64,000 nucleotides of DNA from Piromyces finnis (lineage: Eukaryota; Neocallimastigomycota; Neocallimastigomycetes; Neocallimastigales; Neocallimastigaceae). Position 1 is the first letter of the stretch. Each line of letters opens with the position of its first letter. A program made the translations under genes and the position numbers. Under the pieces are notes generated by a model. It did no database searches. It was not told the origin of the DNA and saw nothing but the letters and a program-made list of their open reading frames with translations. The stretch is taken from contig MCFH01000009.1 in the NCBI GenBank assembly GCA_002104945.1, positions 884,501 to 948,500 of the forward strand, read 5' to 3'. Below are positions 14,520-29,658 of this stretch, piece after piece.

Positions 14520-16960
14520 ATGGAATTTTATGGTGAATTTACTCTCGCGTAAGTTGTAATTTTAATAATTTTTATCTACGAAATCTGAATATTTAATAAC
14601 ATTTTTTTTATAATTTTATTTTAAAGGAATACGAGAGGAATTAGCCAAAATGTTAAGCCGGTATATATTACACCAACAATTTTTTGTTACGCATCTGGAA
14701 ATTGCTTAAACTTTGTTGAAAGAAAGAAAAAAGAACAATCATATAGTTATTATTCTGATGAACCATCCTCAAAGTATTGTTACCAAGATGTTAATCATAA
14801 AATGACAATTAATCGTATTACAGCAATTACATCATATCCAAGAAACTCAATATTCTCGTATTCTGAATTTAAAACAGAAAAAGTCAATGTATATAACTAT
14901 CCCTCATTTTCAATACAATCAACAATTACGCTAAGTAAGTAGAATTTTTTATTAATTAAGTTTTTCTTTATTAAAGAACATACACAAATATATATTCATT
15001 TATCCAAAATTTAAATAACTGAATATTAAAGATTCAGGAGAAAGTGTGAAATCAATGGCTTTCTCATGTGATGGTAAATATTTGGCAATTTTAACGGATT
15101 ATCCTACATGTACAGTATATATATGGAAATGGAAGAAAGAAAAATGTTTATGTAGTTATCAGATTGGAAAAAAAGTAGATTATATATCATTCAACCCTTT
15201 GAATAGATATCAATTATGTGCAAGTGGAAATGGAAGTATATATTTTTTAGAAATAATCGAAAGTTTTAAGAATCAATTTATATCGTGCATGTAATTATAT
15301 ACTCTTTTTCACTAAAGAAAAATTAATATTTTTTTACTTATTCATGAAAATATACATATTAAAAATTATACTTCTAAATATTTATATTTAAATATTATAT
15401 ATTATAATATATATATTGAATTAAAAATTTCATATTGATTAGACCAGGAGAACAATCAACACAAAATGTTTCTAATTTTATAGCTGAGCATATAATTAAT
15501 TTATCAAAAATTAATAATATGGATTCAAATTTATTTTTAAATGTGGTTGATGATAATACTGTAGAATGTAGTCCTATTCATTTAAATCTTTTTCCAAACA
15601 AACATAAATGGGGTCTTAATAATATTGTAATTGCAAGTAGTATGGATGGTGATTTTATATATGAATATGATATTAGTACTGGACATTGTAAAATAATGTT
15701 ATCCGCTGTTTATTTAGGAGGTGTACTTCTAAATAAAGAATATACGGATAATAAATATTTTTTAAATCTTATTAATGAAGAACTTATCAGTGGATATAAT
15801 AATGATAACACTATTTTAAAAAACCATTATGTAGAGGATTATATTGGAATTCATAATACATTTTCTTTTATTATAACTACCAAAGATATTATTATTGGTG
15901 GTGAGGTATTAAAAAATAAAATTATAATTTTATTATATATTTATATATTTATTTTATCTTAAAAAATAAGAATAATATTCCTAACGTTATAATTAATATC
16001 TTGTATTTTTTATAAAATTAAAATTTTTAATAAATAACCTTTTTTTAATTCTATGAATAATATAGGATGGTGTAATAAAATGGGTAGATTTAGAAAATTT
16101 ATCAACTGTTAATAGGCAGGAATATATATCTGATTGTAAAATTGAAGATTTAATTATATCACCAAATTATGATGAAATACTTGTATATACAAATAATAAA
16201 AAATTATATTCATACGATTTACTAGAAAATAAAAAAACGATGGTAATTTTTAGCATTTATATAAAATTATAAATTTGTTATAAATAATAAATTATGTATA
16301 TAATATATACCATATGTATTATATGTATTATTTAGATTATTGATGATTATTCACAAAATATAACATCAATGGATTGTTATGATTTGGATAAAATTGTAGT
16401 TACATGTTCTTCAACAGGTTCATTATATTTCTGGAATAGTGATAACTATTCGTTAATGTCAAAATATAATATTAATAATACAATATTTACAGATGTCAAA
16501 TGTAGTCCTGTATCAAATTTATTGGCAGTTGGATCTAATAATGGTGTTTTAAGAATATATGATGCTGAAAATATAAAATATTCATTAGATAATGAGTCGA
16601 ATGTACAATTAATAAATAAATATAAGGACTTTAGAAAATCTCTTGCTATTTCAAATATTAATGAAAGTAAAGAAATAAATATTGATGGAAAAGAATATAA
16701 TCAATATGAAGATATTTCTGAAAATTTCAAAGAATTATTTATTTTATTAAGAAACAAAATCAGTAATTACCCAATCAAGCATGTATGAAACTAAGTTTTT
16801 TTTTTTTTTGAAAAGAATAAAAAATTTACTTAAATATATAAAATAATAATAATAATAATAAACTTTTTTCTTTTATTTCCAATTATATAATTCTAATTAT
16901 AATATGGCATCTATTGTAATGGTGTATGTCTAAAAAAAAAACTATACAAATATTGCTTTA

Positions 16961-17038
<78 letters not shown>

Positions 17039-20000
17039 TAATAATTAATAAATAACCATAAAAGATGCTATTTGAACCAAATGGAAGGTTTTTATGTGTT
17101 GGAGTTCAAGAAGAAAAAATATATATTATAAATTTGATTTCAAAAATTTCAATATTAGGCCATTTAAAATATAATGGATGTATTGTGGATATGATATGGG
17201 GTTGTGATTTGGTACTTGAGGATGAAGATGATGAAGAAGACGAAGAAGATGAAGATGAAGAAATCAATAATGTAAATTAAATTTATTTAAATCAACTAAA
17301 TTAAATAAATTATTAAAACTAACTTTTACTTTTAATTTAAATAAAAGATTAAAACGTTATATGTACTTGTAATTAATTCTGATGGAAAAACAAGTACTCT
17401 CTATAAATATATTATAGATACTACTCTTTTACCGAATTCTTATGCTGACGAAATTATTGATGCATGTCCTAATGTAATAATTAAATATAAAATTAATAAT
17501 AGTATATTTTTTTAGTCAATGAATTAATAATTGATATATTATATAATGAAATAAGCATTATTTATATAGGATTAATGATGTTGTTACCGGATTTTCTCAA
17601 ATACCAAAGTAAGGATGATAAAATATTTTAGCCAATATATATTATATTTAGTATATCATTTATATAATTGATTTAATAAACATATATTTATTTGTATATG
17701 TATATTAATATACTATATTTAAACATATAGACAATATTCAGAAGGAAAAGAAGTATTCAATTTTGTTTGTGTTGATAAATCAATAAAAACTTATATGTTA
17801 CCAATTGTAGGGCCAAATACAGAAGATATTCAAACAGTGATTGAATTTAATGGCTATTTAAATGAAGTTAGATTAAAATAAATATTAATTTAAAGTTTAT
17901 ATATATAAATTACTTAACATAATTATATTTATATTATGATATTTTATTAATATTTTGTTAGGTTAAATCAAATCATTACAAATCAGGAGTAAAATTACAA
18001 GCAATTAATAATAATGAATGGTTATTAAGTTATTCTTTAGATGGATATGTTATAATTCATATGAATATGGATTTAAATGAAAATATAAAATTTTTGGCAA
18101 CACTTTCATCTGATGGAGGTATAAAAAAGTGTATTATGAGAAATGACTGTAAGGAAATTATAACAATAGGAAATGATAATATATTAAGATTCTGGGAATG
18201 GAAATTAACTCCTAATGGGAAAAAAAGATTAACTGAGTTAGAAAATGAATTAGAGAAATCAAATAATATAAAATTAAAAATAGGAAATGATATTAAATCA
18301 ATTATAAATATTGAAAAGGTAAATAAGGAATAAATTAAATATCAAAATTATTTTTTGTATATATAATAATACAATATATTTTATATTTGATATAATACTA
18401 TAAATCGAATAATATTATATAAAAATGTAATAGAAAAATGATAAATTTCAACTAGATTATCCGGATAATGATGAAGAACAAATATATTTATATTCACAAC
18501 AAGAACAAAAAATTGAAAAAGATATATTAGAAAAAGATATAAATGTAAAATAATAAATAAATAAATAAATATATTACATAATAGTTATACGTTATACCAA
18601 TTTATTTATTTTTTTCAATTTATTTATTAAAATTATAGGAATTCCAAGAAAATATTAAAAGTAAAATTGAAGAATTGAAATTAAAATATTTAGAATTAAT
18701 CGAAAAAAACGATAATTTGAAAGATATTGAAAAATTAGAGCCTCTTGAGTTTACAATTGATTATGAAGAAAAAAATAGATTAAATAATGAATTGGAGGAA
18801 GAGCTAAAAGAATTCAGAAAGAAATTGGAAAAGGAAATTTTAAAGACACAAATTATAAAAGAAAGAATAAAAGTATAGAAATATATAGTTAACAATTATA
18901 AAAAAATCTAATATATATTAATTTATATTAATAAAAAAATTTTAAAATTAAGACCGAATGTTGGGATTCGATGAGTGTTGTTGGGAAAACAATAAAATCT
19001 TTTAAAGAAAATAAATTGACTGGAAAGAAGATAAATATCACAAACTATCCATTACGTAAAAAAGATGATAAAGAACAACGTACTATTAATAAAATAATTC
19101 AATTAAGAAAAAATCAATTGAGAATTGAATCCCTTATAGATAAAATTAATGCTGATAAAGTATTACATAAAAATATTTATATATATATAACTAAATAATA
19201 TGTAGTAATCAATAACTAATAAATAATATTTAAAAAAGTTTAAGGATATTGATGTAATAATGAATGAAAACGAAGAAACTAATAAAGAAACATTAAATAC
19301 TAACAATGCATCAAATAATAAGCCTTCTAATAATAATAATAATAATAACAATAATAACAATAATGGATCTGAAATTAATGTAATATAGTTTTTTTATAAA
19401 TATAAAAAAAAGATGTTAAATAATATAAAATAAAAAGATAATAATCATTATAATTTGTATAATGTAGTCAACAACAAATATTACAAAACTTAAGTCGAAA
19501 TATGATAGCTTATTATTTAATCCATTTGACTTGGTAACTAATGAAAGAAAACGTATTCAAATATTCATTTTAGAAGAAATAATTACTGATATAAAAGTAA
19601 TGATACATAATTTTGAAATATTAAGTGATTACAATAGTTAAAATATAGATTACTAAGCTTTTTCATTATATATAATATTAATAATAGAAACAATTTAACG
19701 AAAAATTTGATGAACAAGTAAAATCAAAAAATGATATTTTATCTAAAATAGAAGAGAAAAATGAAAGAATTCAAACAATTATAGATGAATTACAAGTAAA
19801 TATAATATATTCAAATTATAAAGTGAAGTGATGTAACAATACTTGAATATTGAATATATAAAATTATGAAATAATTTCTTTACAGATTAAAGAAGAAATA
19901 TCCCAATTATCATTAGATGATGATGAAATTCCTGATAGTTGTTTAAAGTTGGATGAATCTGAGATTAAAGCGGAAAAAGTATTTAAATGTTTTATTATAT

Positions 20001-22424
20001 TTAGATTTTTTTTTAAAATTATATAAAATTTAATTTTTTAATATTTAAATTAATTAAAAGTATTTAACAGAAGAAGAAAAAAGAAAATTAGAAGAAAAAA
20101 GACTAATTGAGGAACAACGCTTGAAAGAAAGATTAGAAGATAACTGGCAAGAAAGAGCTTTATCAGAAATGATGAACGGATCTTTAGCAGACAAGTAAAT
20201 AAATATAAATAATTATATATTTATGTAATATTTACTAATTTTTATTTTAAAATTCATAGAAATGAGAAAGAAAACCAAATTGAATTTATAAAACCAGAAT
20301 GTATGAACAAACCAAAGGAAGAATTAACAGAGGATGAAATTAAACAAATTAAGGAATATGAAAAGAAAGTCGAAGCTTATATAGTAATATTTTAAAATAT
20401 AAATATTCATTACCTAATATATTAAAAATATTAATTATTAAATATATATTCTTTTTAAATAAATAGGAAGAGCAAGAGAAATATAGAAAAGTATTAGAAA
20501 CAGAATTGAGAAAACATCAAGGATTTATAGCTGATTTATTGACTAATTATGATGATGAATTAGATAAATTATTTAAATTAAAATTAACAACAGATCAATT
20601 AATATATCAAAATGAATTAAAAATAATAAAATTATATCAAGGAATTTTATTTTGGGAAAAAATCGAATATCAAAATGCAGCTTTAAAGCAATATATGGAG
20701 GAATTAACAAGAGAAAAAATGAAGTATTCATCAGAAATTCCTGAAGTTAAAGTAATGGATATATATAAATAATTTTTTAATGTTATTAAAAAATATTAAA
20801 ATGCTTAATTCATATTGTTATGTATTAATAGAAAGACCATGAAAAATATAAAGAAGATTATGATTTAATTGTTCATAAGGATAAAGAAATTGAGAAGGCA
20901 TTTAAAAAAGAATTCCATCAATATGAACATTGTTTTGAATTATTATATAAAATCTTTAAAAAGAGAGAAAAGGTAATGATATATTTTCAAAATACTAATT
21001 AAACTGATATTAATATAAATATTCTTTTTATAATGTAGAACGGAACGGAAACATATGATGAAAAGTTTAAATCATCATTAAATCCATTTAAAGAAATTGA
21101 ATTAAAATATGAATTAAATGATGATAAAAACACAAATTATGATGTTATTAATGAAGAAATACCAGAAGGTTGTGATACAGAACTATGGAATAAAATGCTA
21201 GAGATGAGAAGTAAAAAAATTGAAAGTGAAAAAGAAGTATGAAATTATTTATAATATTTGATATTCTATGGTTCAATTTAATAAATATATTAAATATAAA
21301 TAATTAATATTATTATATAATATAAAAAAAGGTTCAATTAATGCTTAAAAGATTAAATAAAGTTCAATTATTAGCTCAAAATTATATAAAAGAAAATGAA
21401 AATTACAAAATGAGATGTGAAAATGGTAATAAAAGAATACCTGAAATAGAAGAATATATTTTTCAAGGTATTTATAATCTTGAATGTTTATTCCAATTGA
21501 AACAAGGACAGGTAATACATTATTATTTTTTTTTATTTATTAAATATAAATATGAAATATTATTTAATTATATCTAAAATTATTAAAATTAATAATATTT
21601 TAGGTTGAATATCCACAATCACTTGTTGTAACAGATTATTCTGATGCTGTAATGATTAATAGAAAAATCATTGAACAACTTAATGAAGTTATTCTAAATT
21701 TAGGACATTCAAAAATCGAAGCTTTAAAAGAAATGAAAGAATATAGAAAAGGAATATCTGCTTTAGAATGGTAATAACACTATTAATTAAAAAAAACTAT
21801 TTTAACTTAAAAAGTTTAATTAAAATAACAAATCAATTATAATCATCATATTAAAGGGAAAATAAAGTACTTGATTTTCAAGCTGATGATCTAATTCTGA
21901 AAACTAAACATATTCAATTACTTCGTGTTACAAAACATATTCAAGAATATATTAGAGTAGGTGGTGAGGATAAATTCCCGGCTGAAATGCAAGCATTAGA
22001 ACGTCGTGGAGAATATTCAGAAAAAGCATTTTTACATAAAGTTGAAAATCAGAAGAAAATTATTGATAAAATTAATAATGATATTCAAACTAAACTAAAA
22101 GAAAATGTTAAATTAGACAAAAAAATTAGATCTCTAGAAGAAGCGGTCATTGAAAGAAAGAAGATTAATGATATTAAAGGTAATTATTAATAAATAAAAC
22201 ATATTATTATTATATTTGATATTAACTATATTAAATTAACAATAATTATAGTGAGTCACCATAATTATTCTGATCAATGTAACGATGCTAAATACCAGGA
22301 AATTATTGAACGTAGAAGATTAATTGATTTAGCTCGATTACAAGCTAAAGATATATCTCTTTTAAGGAGCGAAGTTGAAAAATTGAGATTAAAGACTTTC
22401 CCTGCTTTTCCATCTTCTACTTGA
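14520..22424 (+). CDS. CFAP43: CFAP43-like cilia/flagella-associated protein (WD40 plus coiled coils)
   Basis: Axonemal protein; in the known family it works with CFAP44 to tether inner-arm dynein f. The ATG at 14520 opens a 29-nt exon (MEFYGEFTL) that splices in frame to NTRGISQNVKPVYIT near 14626. The N-terminal half (to about 18330) is beta-propeller-like, with phrases such as MAFSCDGKYLAI and VYIWKWKKEKC. From about 18460 onward the exons encode charged Glu/Lys coiled coils. The end, with EIIERRRLIDLARLQ followed by LRSEVEKLRLKTFPAFP, closely matches the conserved CFAP43 C-terminus and is the strongest evidence. More than 20 short exons are visible. Size and architecture fit the family (human protein about 1,650 residues). 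One intron holds a long AAT array. The neighbours are unrelated in function, but a second flagellar-type gene lies at 33899. Individual splice borders are approximate. Confidence 0.88.
16961..17038. repeat. (AAT)n microsatellite in a CFAP43 intron
   Basis: About 26 uninterrupted trinucleotide units between the exon ending near 16787 and the exon beginning near 17065. It lies in non-coding intron sequence. Confidence 0.9.
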
Positions 22425-24324
22425 AGTAATTTCTATTGATTTTCATATAAATATCAATAATCTTAATTACATTTTAGTAGTTTTAAATATATAATATTAT
22501 TAAGTAATATTATGTATATCTTTTTTAAAATTTTAAAACTTTTACTTTTGTTATAACAATAATATTTAAAAGAATTTTATAAATTAATAACATCATTAAA
22601 GACTGCTTTATTACATTTGTACAAATATGACGATTATTTGTCATATAAATTTTATCCACTATAGCATTACAATTTTTCAAAATATTAAACATGATTTTCT
22701 GTACATTAAGAAATATTAAAATACGTAAATAACTAATAATGATAATTACGAATATTACATATTATATTCATAATAATTACTATTATCATAATTAATAAAA
22801 TTATTTAATAAATATGATTAAAGAGCTAATTATAAATTACAGTTCAGTTCTAAAAAAAAATACATTATAAAAATATTTTTATGTTTCTTATTCATAATAT
22901 CTATAATAAATAAAATTATATAATATGTATTATTTTCAAAAAAATTACAGTTTTTATGAAAAATTAACTTAATATACTTTTAGTTTACAAACTTTAAATA
23001 TTATTTTTTTTCATTACAAAAATAAAAAATTAAAATTAATGTTCTTTTTCATATCTTTTTACCTTTTGTTTTTAAAAAGAATTATTATTATTTTTATACA
23101 AATGTATTATTTATAATTTACTACTATAATAATACTTTTAAAATTCTTAAAAATAAAAACTTTATTAGCTATTCTTTATGATAATTTACTAAATTATTTT
23201 TAGGCATTGAATCTATGTAAATAAATAAAATAAAATTTAAAATAAAAATAAAACAATATGATATATTTATTTTTTTTTAAACTTTAAAAAAAAATTGCAA
23301 AAAATAAAAAAAGTAAAAATAAAAAATAGTTTCTTTTGGTTTTCATATTTATTAAAAAAATTATAATTTTGTTCCTTTTTTTAATGATAAAAAATTAATT
23401 ATTAGAAAAAAGAAACAAAGAGTATTTCCTTGTATAAATTATTAAATATATTCGATATATAACCACAAAGATAGTGATTCAGTAAATACTTTTTTTTTTC
23501 ATATTTAAATATAAAGAAATAATATAAAAAAAGAAATGAAAAGTTAAATATGAATAAATAGATATTTCAATAATGAAAAGACTATACAACATATATTAAA
23601 AAAAAAAAAATACCAATAATGAAATATTATAAATGGTGTATTAAAAAATTGAATTTGATATAAATCAATAATACTATAATAGGAAATTATGTTAAATATC
23701 TATATAATTAATAATTGATAAAATGACTAAAGACAAAAATAATTAAACAGAATTGCATATTTTTTAATACTTTACAAAAGCTACTTATAAAAGACAAAAA
23801 ATCAAAAAAAAAAAAAGTTAAATTTTTTATTCTGTCATTTATCATATTGATATTTTTAAAATAACAACAACAGCAATACAAATAATAAAAGAAATACTTT
23901 GAAATAGTAGTATTATATAAAAATTATAAAAAAATCTTTTTTTTTAATAATAAATAAAATAATAGCAAAACTAAAAAACAAAACTAATGAATATTAATAA
24001 TTTTTATATTAATATATATATATAAAATATAATTAAAAATTGTAATTTTTTTTTACTTTGTTGAAAATATATATACAGTAAGTAAAAATATATATAATAA
24101 AAATGTAGTTTTGAAAATATATTAATTCATTACTAATAATTATATTATTAAAAATTATCAAAATAATAATGACTATATTTTTTTATACAATTTCTCTATC
24201 TATATTGAATACAGATAATGCATTATAAAAATTAATTACTAAACTCTTAAAATACATAATAACTTTAAATAGAAGATACAAATATATAAATTAGTGAATT
24301 TCACAAATATATAAATTAGTTGAA
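22425..24324. other. Intergenic, AT-rich
   Basis: About 1.9 kb between the CFAP43 stop and the G-gamma start. Only homopolymer stretches and A/T-rich sequence are visible; no open frame, RNA gene or larger repeat can be supported. The part next to 24325 should carry the G-gamma promoter and leader. Confidence 0.55.
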
Positions 24325-24540
24325 ATGTCTGACCTTAAATATCAAAAACTACTTCAATTGAATGAACGTCTTCGCCAAGAAGAAGAATTACCTAGAATTC
24401 CTGTATCAGAAGCTAGTAAGAATCTTGTTAAATATATTGGTGAAATTCCAGACCCATTGTCTCACCCATTGAAAGCCGAATGTCAACCTAATCCATTTAC
24501 TTCACAACCTCCAGGTGGTAGCTGTTGTGTAATATTATAG
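24325..24540 (+). CDS. Heterotrimeric G-protein gamma subunit
   Basis: A 71-residue protein in a single exon. It binds the G-beta propeller and anchors the beta-gamma dimer to the plasma membrane downstream of G-protein-coupled receptors. Residues 1-40 form the single amphipathic helix of a GGL domain (YQKLLQLNERLRQEEELP); residues 43-58 contain the conserved DPL...NPF segment. The protein ends GGSCCVIL: Cys68 is the CaaX prenylation site (CVIL, final Leu favours geranylgeranyl) and Cys67 is a likely palmitoylation site, as in fungal Ste18-type subunits. Length is normal for the family. The coding part is clearly more GC-rich than its flanks. A class C receptor is encoded about 36 kb away, but pairing of the two is not shown. 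Confidence 0.95.
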   Translation: MSDLKYQKLLQLNERLRQEEELPRIPVSEASKNLVKYIGEIPDPLSHPLKAECQPNPFTSQPPGGSCCVIL

Positions 24541-25310
24541 AAAATCAAATTAAAGACACAAATAATTATATATAAATATTAACCAGTTAAATATACAATA
24601 TTAATAATCTATAAATTATATAAATATAATAATAATATTTATTAATTGAAATATAAATAATAATAATAAATTATAATGATAAATAATACTATAATGAAGA
24701 AGTAATATGTTCAATTTTTTACTCTTTTAATTATTATTATTATTATTGTTATTATTATTATTGTATTTATTGCATTAAATCTTTATTCAATTTTTTTTAT
24801 TGATAAAAAAAATTATCAATAATTTTTATAGTTAAATTTATTTAGAATATATAACAATATAGAATTTTTTATTTTTCCTCCCTTTTTTTGATACTTTGTT
24901 CCTGTTAAAATTTAATCATTAAATAAATTATATATATAAAAATATATATATATATTTTTATAAAAAAAATAAAAAACTATGCATATTTATTTTTTCCTTT
25001 TTATTTTTTTGTAATTTATTTATTTATTTATTTTTTTTAAAAAAAAAAAGGAAGTCTTATTGATTTAGTAGTTTCATACTTTTATTATTTTTTGTATCTA
25101 TTAAATTATAATTATATTAATTGAATGATTGCTTTTCAGAGTTTAATTTAATTTTGAATGTTTTAAATATTAAATTTTTATTTAATAAAAGGCTCAAAAT
25201 TACAAAGGGTAAAAGAGGAAAAACAAAAACAAAAACAAAAAAAAATGTCATTTCTAATTAATTTTATTTTATATAATAATTATACAAATTTTTATTAATA
25301 TGTTAATTTA
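24541..25310. other. Intergenic between convergent genes
   Basis: AT-rich spacer holding the 3' ends of the G-gamma gene (plus) and the m-AAA protease gene (minus). Short TTA and TTTA runs only; nothing else seen. Confidence 0.6.
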
Positions 25311-27845
25311 TTAAATGCTTTTTTCTTCTAATTTTGAATCATTTTCATCCCATTGTCTTTTTCCAAGAATCTTCTCAACATCTTCTTTGCCAATAACTTC
25401 TTTTTCTAATAAAAGTTTTGCTAATTTATCAATATCTTCCTTTTTATCGGTTAATAAATCGTATGTTCTTTTATAGCAGGCTTCAACCCTAAATTAAAAA
25501 AGATTGGAATATTAATGTTTTTATTAATTTATATAAATATATTATAATATTATAAATCAACTTACAATTCTCTAACTTCTTTATCAATCATTTGAGCAGT
25601 TTTTTCACTGTATGGTTTAAAGAATGAAGATTCATTTTCTTCTTTAAATGAAATATTACCAATACTTTTATTCATACCATATTGAGCTACTATTGAATAT
25701 GCCATTTGAGTAACTTTTTGTAAATCATCATATGCGCCTGTAGTTATTCTACCAAAGAATAATTGTTCTGAACAACGACCACCTAACGACATACAAATAA
25801 TATCTATCAACTGTTCCTTAGAATATAAATAGTGTTCTTTTGGAATATATTGGGCATATCCTAAAGCAGAAGAACCTCTTGGGATAATAGAAACTTTCAA
25901 TAATGGACTAGCATACTCTAAGAACTGGTAATATTAAATATATTATGTTAATAAACACTACATTCATAATTAAAATATTATAACATAATTCATTATTTTT
26001 ATGAATTAAAATTACCCATCCAACAACAGCATGACCTATATAACAATATATATAAATATTAATATTTATATATCAATATTAATGATTTTATATTAATTAT
26101 TATAGTACCTGCTTCATGATAAGCAACAATTTTTTTTTCGTGTGGATTTAAAAGTTTGGATTTCTTTTCCAATCCACCAATAACTCTTTCAATAGCCTTT
26201 TCAAAATCAATTTTTTGAACTGATAATTTTTGTTCTCTTGCAGCTATTAACGCAGCTTCATTACAAGCCTTAATAAATTTCATTATATCAAATAAATTAT
26301 ATATTAAAAAAAAATGAAAAAAAAAATTGAAAAAAAATATGTATAATATTATTATATATTTACACTATGGATATCTGCACCAGAAAATCCCGGAGTTAAT
26401 GATGCAAGCTTATTACTTAAGTCATCGATATTTTCATTTGGATCAATTGTAATTGGTTTAAGATGAACTTTAAAAATTTCTTTTCTACCTTGAATATCAG
26501 GTTTATCAATAGTAACATGGCGATCAAAGCGACCTGGTCTCATTAAAGCTGGATCTAATACATCTGGTCTGTTGGTACCAGCCAAAACTATAACATGATC
26601 ACTAGAATCAAAACCATCCATTTCAACCAATAATTGATTCAAAGTATTTTCACGTTCATCATTTCCCCCACCAATACCAGTCATTCTACTTCTTGTCTGT
26701 TATATATTTTAATCTTAAGTATATATATTAACTTATATAAATTAAAACTACATATATTAAAACAACTAACTCTTCCAATAGCGTCAATTTCATCAATGAA
26801 AATTATACATGGAGCTAACTTCTTAGCATTGGCAAATAAATCCCTGACTCTTGAAGAACCAACACCAACAAACCTATATTAAAAATTTTTAATATATTTT
26901 AATATTGTAAAATTTTAAATTACCTTTTTAATAAATGATATATAGTTTATATAATTTAATTTTATTTACATTTCTACAAATTCTGATCCAGAAACGCTCA
27001 AGAATGGAACATCTTTAATATAGTTATTTTATTATTAGATAAAAATTATTAGCAAAATGATAATAGTAATAGTAATAGTAATATATTATATTTACCAGCT
27101 TCACCAGCAGTAGCTTTAGCAAGTAAAGTCTTACCAGTACCAGGTGGTCCAGATAAAATAGCTCCCTTTGGCATCTTAGCACCTAATAATTCAAAAGAAG
27201 CAGGATTCTTTAAGATTTTTACAAATTCCATAATTTCCTCCTTAACTTCATTCATACCAGCAATATCCTTAAATTTAACCTTAACTTTATTTTCTTGATT
27301 ATACATCCTAGCATTAGATCTAGATAATCCAAATATACCTCCTTGAGGTCCCATAGTTGTCGGAGATCTTCCACCGGAATTCTTTGAAGCCCACCAAATA
27401 CATCCAAAAAATAAAATTGTTGGTAATAAATCCATAAACTTATTTGATGAATTTTTATTATTTGAATAAATTACTTAAAAAAAAATATTTATATAAAAAG
27501 AAGAAACGTTTAAGTATTAATAGTATTATTATATTTATATATAGTTATAGTTACCTGGTATTTTCTTCCAACTTGGTATGCCTAATTCATTTTGAGCATC
27601 TTCCAACTTTTTTTCAAAACTTTCAACACTTCCTATATAATGTTAATAATAAATAATATATTTAATATTAATAAAAAATAAATAGCTATATATATTAAGT
27701 AAAATCTAAATACCTATTGTGAAACATAAATGCTTTTTTCTTTTGATAAGATCTTTAATTCCCTTAGAATCCTTGTTCTCAAATAATCCAGGTTTAAAAT
27801 GAATATAAACATATGAACCATCACAAACTTCTAAATATCTTTTTA

Positions 27846-27901
<56 letters not shown>

Positions 27902-28701
27902 GATAATTAAATACTTATTGATTTAATTAAATGAATACATTTAATATTTTATTATAATGTAATAAAAATATATATTCACTTTACTGCATCAGTACTTAAA
28001 TATTTTTCTCTGAAATCCTGCCATGAAATTTCATCTTTATTTTCATTCTTACTAACAGTGGTGAAAAAAGCAAATCCAATCATTAATAAAAATGGTAATA
28101 ATGGGTTCGGTCCTTTATTTTCATTTGAATACTTTGGATTTTTGGGTATATTATTTCTATTATTATAATTGTTTGTTTTTTCTATATTTCCAAATTGTAA
28201 TAATCATTTATTACTTTATATTCTTATTATTATTTTTAATTTTTATAATTATAATTTTTTTTAGAAAAAAAAAAAAAAAACAAATTCTTTACCATTATCA
28301 TTATCATTATCATTGTCATTATCGTATTTATATTCATTTTCATGCTGATATTCATTATCCAAATCAGTCTCATTTTCATTTTTATGGTTGGATTCATTTC
28401 CTTCCTTTAGAGTTTCTTTTAATAATTTTTCAAAATCTTCGAAATCCTTATTTTTTTTTTCATTTATTTTGTTGACATTATAAATTCCCTCATTTTTCGG
28501 TGAAAATGAAATATTATTTAATTTTCTTTGGAAAATAAGTTTATTGTTATTTAATAAATTCAAATTATTCGATTTTTTGTTTAAAGCTATTTTATCAACA
28601 TTATGAAAATTGTTTTTTAAAAATAATGAAAGGTTTGTAGGGAAAATATTATTATTTCTTGGTTTTAACAAACAAGATACATTTTGCAATGAATTAAACA
28701 T
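25311..28701 (-). CDS. AFG3: m-AAA metalloprotease, AFG3/Yta12 (FtsH) family
   Basis: ATP-dependent zinc protease of an organelle inner membrane that degrades or processes membrane proteins from the matrix side. Starts at 28701; the Asn/Lys-rich first exon begins [18 protein letters not shown], plausible as an organellar presequence. Then come one membrane segment ([13 protein letters not shown]), an FtsH-extracellular-type domain and a second membrane segment ([15 protein letters not shown]). The AAA module has Walker A GPPGTGKT at 27127-27150, a Walker B ending [11 protein letters not shown] near 26780-26820, and [21 protein letters not shown]. The zinc motif HEAGH is split by an intron (HEAG at 26108-26119, H in the next exon) and restored in frame as HEAGHAVVGW; the third ligand region is [15 protein letters not shown]. 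All catalytic elements look intact. The stop is at 25311-25313. In a gut fungus the site of action would be the hydrogenosome (inference). Choice between the AFG3 and Yta12 paralogues is uncertain. Confidence 0.93.
27846..27900. repeat. (TTA)n microsatellite in an m-AAA protease intron
   Basis: About 18 pure trinucleotide units inside an intron of the minus-strand protease gene. Confidence 0.9.
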
Positions 28702-29658
28702 TTTTATTAATTCATTTATTTATTAAGAAAAAAGTTACCGATTCTTCAACTGGAACAATACACAATTACTTCAAAAGAAATAAAATTTCTTGTTAAATTT
28801 ATATTAATATTTTCTATTTTATTTTTATTTATACTATTTTTATTTATATTATTTTATTTTTTATTAACCTTTTTCTCAATTATTTTAATGTTGTAAAATA
28901 GTTGTTTAAGTAAATTTTTGATATTGCACTAATATTAAATATGTTATTTATATTAAAATTCAATATAAAAATTTATTTATTTTTTTAATACATTATTTAT
29001 ATAAAATACAATAAACATTTATAAAAAATATATAAAAAATGTATGAATTTTAAATTATAAATACTCATGTATAAAAGGAAGAATATAATTAACATCAACA
29101 ATAAAAAGAAAAAGAGATATATCATTCTCAAAGTCGTCATCGTTATGAATTATAAAATTATAATATTTAGCATTATTATATAAATAAAAAATACTTTACA
29201 CAAATAAAATTTATATATTTATTAATTTTCAATCTTTATTACCAGTTCATTATTTGTTTTTAATTATTTAATACTAATCATTTTATATACTAACAAAATC
29301 ACTTCTATTATTTTATTTTTTATAGTAATTTTTAATTAGTTTTTATTATACCTTTATTTCTTTAATTTATTATTTGGTTATCATTTTATGATTATTATTG
29401 CTGCTACTACTATTATTTTCCTTTTTTTATTATAAATTTTTTATTTACTTTATTGAGAAATTAGTCTCTTAATTATAATTTTTTTTTATAAAAATTTTAT
29501 TTTATTATTTTAAAATATGGGTAATTTATATAAATTATCCATATTTATATTATTTAGACATAAAGATGAAAAATAAATATTTATAATACATAATATAGGT
29601 ATATAATTATTATATTATTTTTGGTATTTATTTATATTTATTTATTGTATTAAATTAT
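28702..29658. other. Intergenic, AT-rich
   Basis: Spacer between the 5' end of the m-AAA protease gene and the 3' end of the NOT3/5 gene, both on minus. No open frame or RNA-like GC island seen. Confidence 0.6.

Noticed and set aside
28092-28475. Plus-strand frame of 127 codons rich in Tyr/His/Phe
   Set aside because: It is the complement of the m-AAA protease first exon and intron; composition is a shadow of the minus-strand gene.
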